A DNA stretch of 38,551 nucleotides from Bacillus timonensis (lineage in GTDB: Bacteria; Bacillota; Bacilli; Bacillales; Bacillaceae_L). Positions 8,343-16,007 of the stretch are shown here, one piece after another. Location: assembly GCF_004799755.1 (NCBI RefSeq), contig NZ_SLUB01000041.1:1-38551 (forward strand), given 5' to 3'. A program made the translations under genes and the position numbers. The notes beneath the pieces are model-generated. The model did not search any database and was not told where the DNA came from. It saw only the letters and a list, made by a program, of their open reading frames with translations. Position 1 is the first letter of the stretch; each line of letters starts with the position of its first letter.

Positions 8343-8371
8343 TTGACTTTATTCGTTTAAAGGAGTAGATT
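8343..8371 (+). promoter_or_regulatory. sigma-A promoter of the SulP-arsR operon
   Basis: TTGACT (8343-8348) and TAGATT (8366-8371) are 17 bp apart. Transcription would start near 8378, just ahead of the inverted repeat at 8388. Confidence 0.6.
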
Positions 8372-8387
8372 CTATATATGTATATTC

Positions 8388-8411
8388 AAATAATCAGATA
8401 TTCTATTATTT
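8388..8411 (+). promoter_or_regulatory. candidate ArsR operator
   Basis: AAATAAT and ATTATTT form perfect 7-bp arms 10 bp apart, between the likely start site and the SulP ribosome site. AT-rich inverted repeats at the start site are typical of ArsR/SmtB repressors, and an ArsR gene is second in this operon. Autoregulation is inferred. Confidence 0.5.
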
Positions 8412-8427
8412 AGAAGGAAGGATAAAA

Positions 8428-10185
8428 ATGCTACAAAAGTGGGCTTTTTCAGGGAGATTTAAAGGGTATTCGGTTCAATCTTTTCAAAAGGATCTTATTT
8501 CTGGCGTCGTTGTTGGAATTATTGCGATTCCTCTGGGGATGGCATTTGCGATTGCTTCAGGCGTCAAGCCTGAATATGGGATCTACACGACCATCATCGC
8601 GGGTATTCTTATTTCACTCTTTGGAGGCTCTAAGTATCAAATCGGGGGCCCGACTGGTGCCTTTATTCCGATTTTGTTCGGAATTGTCGCAACCTATGGA
8701 TTTGAAAATCTATTAATTGCGGGCTTTATGGCGGGGATTATTCTATTTTTAATGGGAGTTTTCAAGCTGGGCTCTTTAATTAAATTTATTCCACGTCCAG
8801 TTACAATTGGTTTTACATCTGGTATTGCGATTATTATCTTTGTCGGGCAAGTACCCAATTTTCTAGGACTCGATCAAATTGAGAAGCATGAATTGTTTTT
8901 AGATAATATGAGAGAGATTGTTATGCATATTAGCGAAATTAATATTTATAGTCTATTAACTGCTTCCATTTGTTTAGTAGTACTCCTGTTAACACCTAAG
9001 TTCTTCCCAAAAGTACCTGGTTCATTAATTGCCTTACTGATTTCAACTGGTATTGCGACTATTTTTTATCCAACTCAGGTAGCGACAATTGGGTCAACGT
9101 TTGGTGACATTCCTAGTAAACTACCAAGCTTCCAATTTCCTGACATCACATTGGAGCGAATTAAACAGCTGATTCAACCAGCATTTGTGATCGCGATGTT
9201 AGGTGCAATTGAGTCGCTTCTTTCAGCTGTTGTCGCTGACGGAATGACGAACAGCAAGCACAATTCGAATCGGGAATTAGTCGGCCAAGGTCTTGCGAAT
9301 ATGGTAACCCCTTTGTTTGGTGGAATTCCTGCAACTGGGGCGATTGCAAGAACGGCAACCAATATTAAAACGGGTGCTGTTTCACCTTTTTCTGGAGTAA
9401 TACACGGGGTCGTTGTTCTGCTTGTCTTACTTTTATTTGCTCCATATGCGTCAAAAATTCCGTTAGCAAGTATGGCACCGATTATTATGCTTGTTGCTTG
9501 GAACATGAGTGAGCGTCGCGTGTTTTATCATGTTTTGAAAACAAAAACAGAAGACTCACTTGTGTTGGTTGTCACCTTTTTATTAACCGTCTTTATGAAT
9601 TTAACCGTTGCGGTTGAAGTTGGGCTTATTTTAGCAGTAGTTCTTTTTACTAAGCGAATGAGTGATATAATAGTGACAGAAAAAGCGTTACCTAATCCTG
9701 AAACAAAGCATGAAAAAATGGATACACAGATTGTGACAGATTCACATGATTGTCCACAAATTAGTATTTATAACGTAGAAGGACCTTTGTTCTTTGGTGC
9801 TGCCCAGGCTTTTGAACAACAAATTATGAAATCAATCAATTACAAACCAAAGGTTTTACTTTTGCGGTTAGGCAGAGTTCCATTTATGGATACAACAGGA
9901 GAAGCACGTCTAGCTAGTATTTTTAAGGATTTTTCAAAGCATGGAATTATGTTAATATCGGGAATTAAACCACAGCCTAAAAGTGTTCTCCAAAAAACGG
10001 GTTTATATGAGTTAATCGGGGAGGAAAACTTTTTTGAGCATACTGGGGATGCCATTGATTATGCAATAAGCCAGATTAATCAACATAAATGTTTGGGCTG
10101 TAGACATTTTGCATTTAAAGAGTGTCAGGCTCTTTCAGGAGTCGAAAAAAATGTAGTCAAAAAGAGAAGTGTTTCGATAAGTTAG
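8428..10185 (+). CDS. SulP-family inorganic anion transporter
   Basis: A 585-residue membrane protein of the SLC26/SulP family. It has a long hydrophobic domain (about residues 20-415) starting with the GVVVGIIAIPLGMAFAIASG signature and the family QIGGPTGAF motif. A cytoplasmic STAS domain follows (about 440-560). Members carry sulfate, bicarbonate or other anions; the substrate cannot be read from the sequence. The C-terminal tail has a Cys/His cluster (HKCLGCRHFAFKEC) that might bind metal or sense redox. The ATG follows GAAGGAAGG. It is transcribed with the ArsR gene 21 bp downstream. Confidence 0.92.
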   Translation: MLQKWAFSGRFKGYSVQSFQKDLISGVVVGIIAIPLGMAFAIASGVKPEYGIYTTIIAGILISLFGGSKYQIGGPTGAFIPILFGIVATYGFENLLIAGFMAGIILFLMGVFKLGSLIKFIPRPVTIGFTSGIAIIIFVGQVPNFLGLDQIEKHELFLDNMREIVMHISEINIYSLLTASICLVVLLLTPKFFPKVPGSLIALLISTGIATIFYPTQVATIGSTFGDIPSKLPSFQFPDITLERIKQLIQPAFVIAMLGAIESLLSAVVADGMTNSKHNSNRELVGQGLANMVTPLFGGIPATGAIARTATNIKTGAVSPFSGVIHGVVVLLVLLLFAPYASKIPLASMAPIIMLVAWNMSERRVFYHVLKTKTEDSLVLVVTFLLTVFMNLTVAVEVGLILAVVLFTKRMSDIIVTEKALPNPETKHEKMDTQIVTDSHDCPQISIYNVEGPLFFGAAQAFEQQIMKSINYKPKVLLLRLGRVPFMDTTGEARLASIFKDFSKHGIMLISGIKPQPKSVLQKTGLYELIGEENFFEHTGDAIDYAISQINQHKCLGCRHFAFKECQALSGVEKNVVKKRSVSIS

Positions 10186-10206
10186 TGTAGAAGGTGAGGT
10201 AAGGTA

Positions 10207-10539
10207 GTGAATTTAGAAATGCAGCAATTTAAGGCTGATTTTTTTAAAGCTCTCGCACATCCTTTACGGATTCGGATTTTAGAGCTTTTAGCTGAGGGCG
10301 ATAAAAATGTGAATGAAATTCAAACCCTGATTGGCAGTGAAGGGTCAGCCGTGTCCCAGCAGTTAACTGTACTACGTGCTAAAAATATTGTATATGGAAC
10401 AAAGGATGGTAATCGGGTTATCTACTCTCTCAGAGATCCTATGATTGTTGAGCTTCTTTCAGTGGCAAAGCAAATTTTTAACAACCATCTTGTTGATACG
10501 ATTTCCCTTCTTGATAAAATTGGGGACGAAAATAATTAA
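10207..10539 (+). CDS. ArsR/SmtB-family transcriptional repressor
   Basis: A 110-residue winged-helix protein typical of ArsR: FFKALAHPLRIRILELL, then the recognition helix region SAVSQQLTVLRAKNIV and the wing TKDGNRVIYSL. It has no cysteine, so thiol-based metal or persulfide sensing as in ArsR/BigR is excluded; the signal must bind by other residues. The start is GTG 10207, with AAGG ahead. It probably represses the SulP operon through the inverted repeat at 8388. Pairing of a SulP transporter with an ArsR gene is common in bacilli. Confidence 0.93.
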   Translation: MNLEMQQFKADFFKALAHPLRIRILELLAEGDKNVNEIQTLIGSEGSAVSQQLTVLRAKNIVYGTKDGNRVIYSLRDPMIVELLSVAKQIFNNHLVDTISLLDKIGDENN

Positions 10540-10547
10540 TAGAACAC

Positions 10548-10574
10548 GGCTAAAACGGTGTAACCATTTTAGCC
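10548..10574 (+). terminator. SulP-arsR operon terminator candidate
   Basis: GGCTAAAA and TTTTAGCC form an 8-bp stem directly after the ArsR gene. There is no U-run after it; the stronger hairpin at 10595 probably backs it up. Confidence 0.5.
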
Positions 10575-10594
10575 TAGCACTAATTCCATAATAA

Positions 10595-10623
10595 AAAGGA
10601 TAGTTCCCATTGAACTATCCTTT
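10595..10623. terminator. bidirectional terminator between convergent genes
   Basis: AAAGGATAGTT and AACTATCCTTT form a perfect 11-bp stem with a 7-nt loop and T-rich flanks on both strands. It separates the ArsR gene from the convergent DUF6241 gene. Confidence 0.85.
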
Positions 10624-10624
10624 A

Positions 10625-11161
10625 TTATTCTGGTAAAAATTCTACGCCAAAATTATTTAAAATGAATCTTTTTTCTTCGGCTTTGCTCATGATGCCATAC
10701 GCTGCTCCAACAGTCCCGTTTTGATAATCCCAAAAATAATTATGGTCTTTATCGGCTTGGCTGAAATCTCCATTTTTCCAGCGTTCCAAAATGGCCAAAA
10801 GATCTTCCTTTCTATCAAAATCACTTTTTGAAACGACCTCATAAATTTCATTGATGGTTTCTGGAATCATTGGTTTTGCACCCCATTTTTTGTCGGCCTT
10901 TACCTTTTGATGGGTCATATGATGCATCACCTCAATGACCTCACTCTCTTCAGGTGATTGACTTAACTTCAAGTCATATGTGACCCCACCTATTTTCTTC
11001 GTTTGCTCCTTAAATTCATCCACTTTATTAGAAGCTTGCTTTGATGAAGAGACACTTTTTTGGCCACCATCACTGTCGAGCGTTTTATATACACTAAACA
11101 CAAGTCCAACTGTGGCACCTATTAGAATCACAAAAACACTAATCCAGATCCATTTTTTCAT
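10625..11161 (-). CDS. membrane-anchored DUF6241 protein
   Basis: A 178-residue protein with an N-terminal hydrophobic anchor (about residues 5-24), then a Ser/Lys-rich linker and an extracytoplasmic domain. Conserved-looking segments are the EVMHHMTHQKVKADKKWGA block and the YFWDYQNGTVGAAYGIMS block, which I recognise as DUF6241. It is likely tethered to the outer face of the membrane. The ATG at 11161 is preceded by GGGAGG; the frame is open to an upstream TTG that overlaps the ribosome site. Function is unknown. It is monocistronic and convergent with the ArsR gene. Confidence 0.75.
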   Translation of the reverse strand: MKKWIWISVFVILIGATVGLVFSVYKTLDSDGGQKSVSSSKQASNKVDEFKEQTKKIGGVTYDLKLSQSPEESEVIEVMHHMTHQKVKADKKWGAKPMIPETINEIYEVVSKSDFDRKEDLLAILERWKNGDFSQADKDHNYFWDYQNGTVGAAYGIMSKAEEKRFILNNFGVEFLPE

Positions 11162-11327
11162 AACTTCCTCCCTACCCAATTCCCTATATTCTTACTTTTT
11201 AGTATGATGTATCCATATTTTATCCTAGCATAAAATATAACTTTATATGGCCTCTTTCGTTTTAGATAAGTATTAAACGAACAAAAATAGGCAAAAATAC
11301 CTATAAATAAAACGGAGGTATATTTGA

Positions 11328-12158
11328 TTGAGTCTTGGCGCGTGGGCTTATCTCATTTTAGCGATTGTAGGTCTAATCGTTTTATGTTATTCGTATTGGA
11401 AAATGCGGTCATTCCGAATCTTTATTTTGTATTTTACCGTAACAGGGGTTACCCTTTTATTCGATTACTTCATCTATCTATGGGCTAAATCTTACGTTTA
11501 TAAGGTTGATTTGTTACACAATGAATTAGATTCACATTTAGGTGCAATGGTGAACGGGCTTGTACTTCCTTCGTTCGCTGTTTTATTTGTCTTATTGAGG
11601 TGCAGGTGGTACTGGAGCATCCCTTTGGCCATATTTTTCACTCTTATTGAGCTCCTTTTTTCAAAATGGGGGATTTTTGAAACCTATTGGTGGAAACCAG
11701 GGTATACAACAATAGGCCTAATCATTTACTTTCCAATTGCAAGATTATGGTGGAATCACTTGAATAAGAAGTGGATTCACTTTAGTTCGTTACTTTTATC
11801 GTTTTACGGTATTTTTATCCCTATCCATTTTTTGCACCATTCTGTTTTTAAAATGAGAACCTACCATGTAGAATGGATCGAGCATTTACAACGTGGCAGT
11901 TCGGCGATTACAACAATTACTGGTCTTATTTTTGCTATCATTCTTGCCTATTTAAGCATCGTGAATGCAGGGTATCGTTGGTTTCTTTTCATCATGGTTG
12001 GGTATATTGCTTATGATATCGTACTGAAATATATCGATGTTGTACAAGCTGAGCATACGGTTCTTGATTCGATAGTAAGCTATCTTACTTTCTATCTTGG
12101 CTATCTCTTTGTCAGGTATGCCGACCGCACAATCAAAGTCCTTGTAAATAAGACATGA
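11328..12158 (+). CDS. polytopic membrane protein (CBO0543-like)
   Basis: A 276-residue, strongly hydrophobic protein with about eight membrane segments across its length. Trp-rich turns (WGIFETYWWKPGYTTIG) resemble the CBO0543 family of uncharacterised bacillar and clostridial membrane proteins. The start is TTG 11328, nine bases after GGAGG. The deaminase gene starts 42 bp downstream on the same strand, so they may be co-transcribed. No catalytic motif is seen. Function is unknown. Confidence 0.7.
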   Translation: MSLGAWAYLILAIVGLIVLCYSYWKMRSFRIFILYFTVTGVTLLFDYFIYLWAKSYVYKVDLLHNELDSHLGAMVNGLVLPSFAVLFVLLRCRWYWSIPLAIFFTLIELLFSKWGIFETYWWKPGYTTIGLIIYFPIARLWWNHLNKKWIHFSSLLLSFYGIFIPIHFLHHSVFKMRTYHVEWIEHLQRGSSAITTITGLIFAIILAYLSIVNAGYRWFLFIMVGYIAYDIVLKYIDVVQAEHTVLDSIVSYLTFYLGYLFVRYADRTIKVLVNKT

Positions 12159-12199
12159 TCTATTACAATAGAATGAAAAAGGACTTGGAGAGATGAAGA

Positions 12200-12652
12200 A
12201 TGGATTCATTCATGAAAAGAGCGGTTGAATTAGCCGTACAAAATGTAAATGAAGGCGGGCAACCATTTGGTGCTGTCCTTGTAAAAGATAACCTGATTGT
12301 ATCAGAAGGTGTAAATGAATTGCATAAAAAACATGATGTCAGCGGTCATGCTGAATTGCTTGCGATTCGAAGAGCACAGGAAAAATTTGAAACAAATGAA
12401 TTATCCGGCTATACGATGTATGCCAGTGGCGAGCCGTGCTCCATGTGTTTGACCGCTATGTATTTTGCAGGGATCGATAAGCTGTATTATTGTCAGTCTA
12501 CTGAGGATGCGGCAGCCGTAGGTTTAGGGAAATCTACTTTTATTTATCATGAACTAAAAAAGAACCGAGACGATCGTACTCTTCAAATGACCCAAATGAC
12601 ATTAGTTGAAGGGCAAGATGATCCGATGAAAGTCTGGAAACAAAAACAGTAG
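12200..12652 (+). CDS. nucleoside/guanine deaminase (GuaD-like)
   Basis: A 150-residue zinc deaminase of the cytidine/guanine deaminase fold. The zinc site is clear: HAE (the catalytic Glu follows the His) in the GHAELLAIRRA segment and EPCSMC in the SGEPCSMCLTAMY segment. The end of the protein matches the GuaD pattern, with an STFIYHELKK segment. It probably deaminates guanine or a related base or nucleoside in purine salvage; the exact substrate cannot be read from sequence. The ATG follows GGAGAG. Confidence 0.88.
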   Translation: MDSFMKRAVELAVQNVNEGGQPFGAVLVKDNLIVSEGVNELHKKHDVSGHAELLAIRRAQEKFETNELSGYTMYASGEPCSMCLTAMYFAGIDKLYYCQSTEDAAAVGLGKSTFIYHELKKNRDDRTLQMTQMTLVEGQDDPMKVWKQKQ

Positions 12653-12660
12653 CTTGATGC

Positions 12661-12695
12661 GCCTGTCCCCTTATATAAATTTAAGGAGGACAGGC
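12661..12695 (+). terminator. hairpin after the deaminase gene
   Basis: GCCTGTCC (12661-12668) pairs with GGACAGGC (12688-12695), and CCTTA pairs with TAAGG inside. A short AATTTT tail follows on the plus strand. It separates the convergent deaminase and acetyltransferase genes. Confidence 0.7.
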
Positions 12696-12699
12696 AATT

Positions 12700-13137
12700 T
12701 TAGAGTTTTTTAGTTAAACAAATAATTCGATTCGCCTCTTGAAAGCCATTTTTTAAATGAAATTTCAAACTTTCATTATTCTCAAGTTCAACATCACTTG
12801 CAAATTCTACACAATCTTTACTTTTGGCCCACTTTTCACATAAGGCTAAAAGCTGTTTAGCTACACCTTTTCTCCTATACTCTTCTTTAACAAAAATTCC
12901 TTCAAGGTAGCCCACTGGACTAGTTTCTGTTCCTTCAACATAGTCTACACGTAGCTGACACTGGGCAAAACCGATTGCTTCATTTTCTTCTTTTGCTAGG
13001 AAGACTACCGCTTTTTTATCATGAATTAACTCGGAAAACTCCATTGTAAATACACTTTCATCAATATCTGGCCATAACTGCAATGCTAAACTCACTATTA
13101 CTTGTAAGTCATGAACGGTGGCTTTTACTATTTTCAT
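12700..13137 (-). CDS. AAC(6')-like GNAT acetyltransferase
   Basis: A 145-residue GNAT protein. The segment VDYVEGTETSPVGYLEGIFV, then YRRKGVA (acetyl-CoA pyrophosphate loop), the WAKSKDCVEFASDVELEN block and the HLKNGFQEANRI block closely resemble the Acinetobacter-type aminoglycoside 6'-N-acetyltransferases (AAC(6')-Ig/-Ih group) as I remember them. Length fits. Whether it acts on aminoglycosides or on a cellular amine is not known. The ATG has GGAGG seven bases upstream. It is the last gene of the operon, 15 bp after the VWA gene. Confidence 0.8.
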   Translation of the reverse strand: MKIVKATVHDLQVIVSLALQLWPDIDESVFTMEFSELIHDKKAVVFLAKEENEAIGFAQCQLRVDYVEGTETSPVGYLEGIFVKEEYRRKGVAKQLLALCEKWAKSKDCVEFASDVELENNESLKFHLKNGFQEANRIICLTKKL

Positions 13138-13152
13138 AAAACCCTCCTTCTA

Positions 13153-13791
13153 TTATTTTGACCGTCGCTTATAGTCCTGTTCGATTTCTTCCTTCCAGCT
13201 TCGGTCAATTTTCTTGCCGCTGCGCAGATTGGTGACAGCCTCACTGACCATTTGATAGTTCAATTGTGTGCCTTCTTCGTCAGCGTGGTAATCCACTGCA
13301 AAGTCCTCGTCAATTCCAAATTCGGCTGCAGTCGAAACAGCATCAATATTCGCTCCTAAAAACATGAACTCCCAACCGTATGTCTCTTTTTGATGTTGTA
13401 CCATCTTTTTAATTTTCGCTGCTGAAAATTCACGGCTTGCATTTTCCATTCCGTCTGTTGTAATCACAAACAGCACTTTTTCAGCTCGTTCCGTTTTACT
13501 TGTATGTTTTTGGACATTATTTATTTTTTGAATCGTAAAACCGATGGCGTCCAATAAAGCAGTCGTTCCACTAACCTCATACTCTTCTTCCGTAATGGGC
13601 GAAATCCCTTTTACATTGATACGATCATGCAAAATCTCATAATGGTGATTGAATAAAACGGTGGTAACACGGGCTTCCCCTTCTGCTTTCTTTTGTTTTT
13701 TGAGCATGGAATTGAAGCCACCAATCGTATCCGTTTCAAGCCCAGCCATTGACCCACTTTTATCTAAAATAAACACTAATTCTGTATTCAT
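13153..13791 (-). CDS. VWA-domain protein
   Basis: A 212-residue, almost bare von Willebrand A domain. The MIDAS is intact: DKSGSMAG at 10-17, a Thr in the SGTTALLDAIG segment and an Asp in the FVITTDGMENAS segment. No signal peptide or membrane helix is seen, so it is cytoplasmic. Similar small VWA proteins occur with tellurite-resistance/TerD-like and MoxR-type systems, where they act as metal-dependent adaptors. The ATG is preceded by GGAGG. It lies between the macro-domain gene (84 bp upstream) and the acetyltransferase gene (15 bp downstream), all on the same strand. Confidence 0.9.
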   Translation of the reverse strand: MNTELVFILDKSGSMAGLETDTIGGFNSMLKKQKKAEGEARVTTVLFNHHYEILHDRINVKGISPITEEEYEVSGTTALLDAIGFTIQKINNVQKHTSKTERAEKVLFVITTDGMENASREFSAAKIKKMVQHQKETYGWEFMFLGANIDAVSTAAEFGIDEDFAVDYHADEEGTQLNYQMVSEAVTNLRSGKKIDRSWKEEIEQDYKRRSK

Positions 13792-13875
13792 CTTGTTATC
13801 CTCCGTTCGGTTTTTATTTACAAGATTAGGATAACAAGATATAGAATTGTATGGGTCGCTTCAAAAGCGACATTT

Positions 13876-14892
13876 TTAAGCTCCTAATAATGGCTGGTCG
13901 AACATAAATAAAGCTTCATTGATTTCATGGATATTATAATTTTCTTGGTCAATGAAATATTTTATGATGACATCAAATTTGCTGCTATGGGTTAGAGTGT
14001 AACCTGCAGCAGACAACAAATGAATTGTTTCATCAACATTTAATCGTAAGGCAATTGCAAAAGCGATTGCCGTTTTCTTTTTAGGAGTGTACCCCGCTTC
14101 ATTGCGGATTTTTGAAAACAAACGGCGGTCAATATTTGCTCTTTTATACGTCTCTACATCGGTCATTTCTCTTTCATCGATTAACCGGAGAAGTCTAGCA
14201 GAAAATGATTCATCTAGCTGGTTAACTAGCTGGACTAAATTGTTTTTAACCTCTTGTTTTTCTTCAATTTCGTACAGCTCTTCCTGGGCGTCCAAGATAG
14301 GTTCAGCATGATTAAGTTCAATGTTTCTGACACGCCTGAATGTCGATTCAAATTCATCTACGTAATGTTCGTCTATATATTGATGAATTGAGGTAAACAA
14401 CTTCTTGCTGACTCCAAAGGATGCTTTATCAAATATAACCAGATAGACAACCATATCGTGCTCCATTAGAAATGAGCCAATCGTAGAAACTGCGATTTGT
14501 AAGGCTTCTTCTTTTGGATATCCGTAGATTCCAGTTGAAATGAGCGGAAAAGCAATGGACTCACATTTATGAAGCTTTGCAAGCTCTAAAGAATGAAAAT
14601 AAGAGGATTGTAACAGTTTCGCTTCATTCTTAGTACCACCCTGCCAAATCGGACCAGGAGTATGTATGATGTATTTTGAAGGGAGGTTAAAAGCATAAGT
14701 GATGACTGCATGTCCGACCGCACAGTTACCAATTTCATCACATGCTGCTTGGAGTTCTTTGGCGCCTGCAGCCCGAAAAATCGCTCCACACACCCCACCA
14801 CCCATCTTCAACTCCGTGTTCGCAGCATTCACAACCGCATCCACCTTCATCTGAGTAATATCATTCCGAACAATCTCTAAAGGCATAACCAT
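13876..14892 (-). CDS. macro domain-HTH fusion protein
   Basis: A protein of 338 residues. Residues 4-165 are a macro domain of the O-acetyl-ADP-ribose deacetylase type: VNAAN at 21-25, GGGV at 31-34, HTPGPIW at 77-83 and STGIYGYP at 119-126 line the ADP-ribose pocket. A charged linker (about 170-225) follows. A C-terminal all-helical region has an XRE-like HTH pattern (about 235-300, ANIDRRLFSKIRNEAGY then AIALRLNVDETIHLLSAAGY) and a FDQPLLGA tail. The fusion suggests an ADP-ribose or NAD-derived signal coupled to nucleic-acid or protein binding. ATG 14892 follows AAAGGAG. The upstream open frame runs through a repeat and is not used. Confidence 0.9.
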   Translation of the reverse strand: MVMPLEIVRNDITQMKVDAVVNAANTELKMGGGVCGAIFRAAGAKELQAACDEIGNCAVGHAVITYAFNLPSKYIIHTPGPIWQGGTKNEAKLLQSSYFHSLELAKLHKCESIAFPLISTGIYGYPKEEALQIAVSTIGSFLMEHDMVVYLVIFDKASFGVSKKLFTSIHQYIDEHYVDEFESTFRRVRNIELNHAEPILDAQEELYEIEEKQEVKNNLVQLVNQLDESFSARLLRLIDEREMTDVETYKRANIDRRLFSKIRNEAGYTPKKKTAIAFAIALRLNVDETIHLLSAAGYTLTHSSKFDVIIKYFIDQENYNIHEINEALFMFDQPLLGA

Positions 14893-14907
14893 TTCCTCTC
14901 CTTTCAA

Positions 14908-14968
14908 GGGACCAAGGGACCGCAGGGACGGTTCTTGTGGCCCCAAGGGGACCAGTAGAACCGTCCCT
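14908..14968. repeat. variant GGGAC repeat forming a long hairpin
   Basis: AGGGACGGTTCT (from 14924) pairs perfectly with AGAACCGTCCCT (ending 14968), enclosing GGCCCC/GGGG inner pairing. GGGACC copies lie to its left. It is related to, but diverged from, the 27-bp GGGAC family. It sits inside the operon, between the membrane-anchored protein gene and the macro-domain gene. Confidence 0.8.
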
Positions 14969-14973
14969 CTGGT

Positions 14974-15867
14974 TCAATAAATCTCTTTTTCAAATGTGTC
15001 GCCGTTGTTGTATTCGACTTTCATGACGAGTCTGATGTTTTCGTATTTGTCGACTTGGTTGAGATGGAAGAAACGCTCCGCAGCGTCTGGGGAGTTTTCT
15101 TTAACCCGTTGAAGCTCTTCTTCCCCGATTAATGTAGTTCCTTTGTACTTTAAAAGGGTTGCTTTTTCCACGTACTTCGATTCTCCGTCCATTAAATAAT
15201 TGATCAACGTAACATCTAATTTCGAGTTAAACACATGAACATCTGTCTGGATAACGCCATAATAACTGGACTTCAAATCCCCTAAAGATTCTTGTTGGAT
15301 TTCGCTGCTTTTCACTAAATCACCATAAGAAACAGTTACATAAAAGTTAATGACATCCTGAGAATTGTCGATTGCTTCTTTTTCAGACGTTTCTTCACTA
15401 TGGTAGGAGTCAGAAGTAATCAGACCAACCTGCCATAGTGGCTCTTTTTCAAATGTAAATGGGACCTTTACCTGAAAAAGACCGTTCTGAAGTTCCTTGG
15501 CAGAAACAGATGTAAATTCCTCATTTTCACCAAACGAATAATGAAACTCAACCTTTGCATCTCTCTGAAGCTCCTTCACCTGCCAAGTAAAATTCGCATT
15601 CACTTCACCCTTATTAAGTCTTTTGTTATCAATCTCCATGCTGACTCGACTCATCCAACTTTGTTCATTTTTAAATTCTTCTAAGGCGGTGTACACTTGA
15701 CTCGCTTGATCATCGATACGAAACGAAATATCTTGTTGTGAATCAGAAATAAACCTTACCTGTTCCTCTAATCGATCCAACTTTGATAATAACGTAAAAT
15801 TTAAAACCAAACTCCCCACCAAAGCCACCACTACAATAATCCTGAAGTACCTATCGATCCCCATCAT
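14974..15867 (-). CDS. membrane-anchored extracytoplasmic protein, unknown
   Basis: A 297-residue protein with one N-terminal membrane anchor (about residues 8-27), a short coiled-coil-like stretch (about 28-70), and then a beta-rich, acidic extracytoplasmic region. No family is recognised. It is first in the strand-consistent cluster with the macro-HTH, VWA and acetyltransferase genes. A hairpin repeat separates it from the macro gene, so co-transcription is possible but not certain. ATG 15867 or 15864 sits very close to GGGGAG, an unusually short spacing, so the start is uncertain by a few codons. It could be a sensor or cell-wall-facing partner. Confidence 0.65.
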   Translation of the reverse strand: MMGIDRYFRIIVVVALVGSLVLNFTLLSKLDRLEEQVRFISDSQQDISFRIDDQASQVYTALEEFKNEQSWMSRVSMEIDNKRLNKGEVNANFTWQVKELQRDAKVEFHYSFGENEEFTSVSAKELQNGLFQVKVPFTFEKEPLWQVGLITSDSYHSEETSEKEAIDNSQDVINFYVTVSYGDLVKSSEIQQESLGDLKSSYYGVIQTDVHVFNSKLDVTLINYLMDGESKYVEKATLLKYKGTTLIGEEELQRVKENSPDAAERFFHLNQVDKYENIRLVMKVEYNNGDTFEKEIY

Positions 15868-15930
15868 CTCCCCATAAAAAATCTGTATAATAACAGCTTA
15901 TTCTCCTTACATTAAATATAACAAAACTAT

Positions 15931-15957
15931 GGGTCAGAGGGACAGGTACAATGTCCC
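15931..15957 (+). repeat. 27-bp GGGAC palindromic unit
   Basis: A plus-orientation copy with one change in the first block (GGGTC). It is followed at 15981-15994 by a fragment, GGGACACCGTTCCT. It lies in the divergent gap upstream of uvsE copy 1. Confidence 0.85.
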
Positions 15958-16007
15958 ACAACAAATAGAAAAATAAGGCAGGGACACCGTTCCTAAAGAG
16001 GGTTAAA

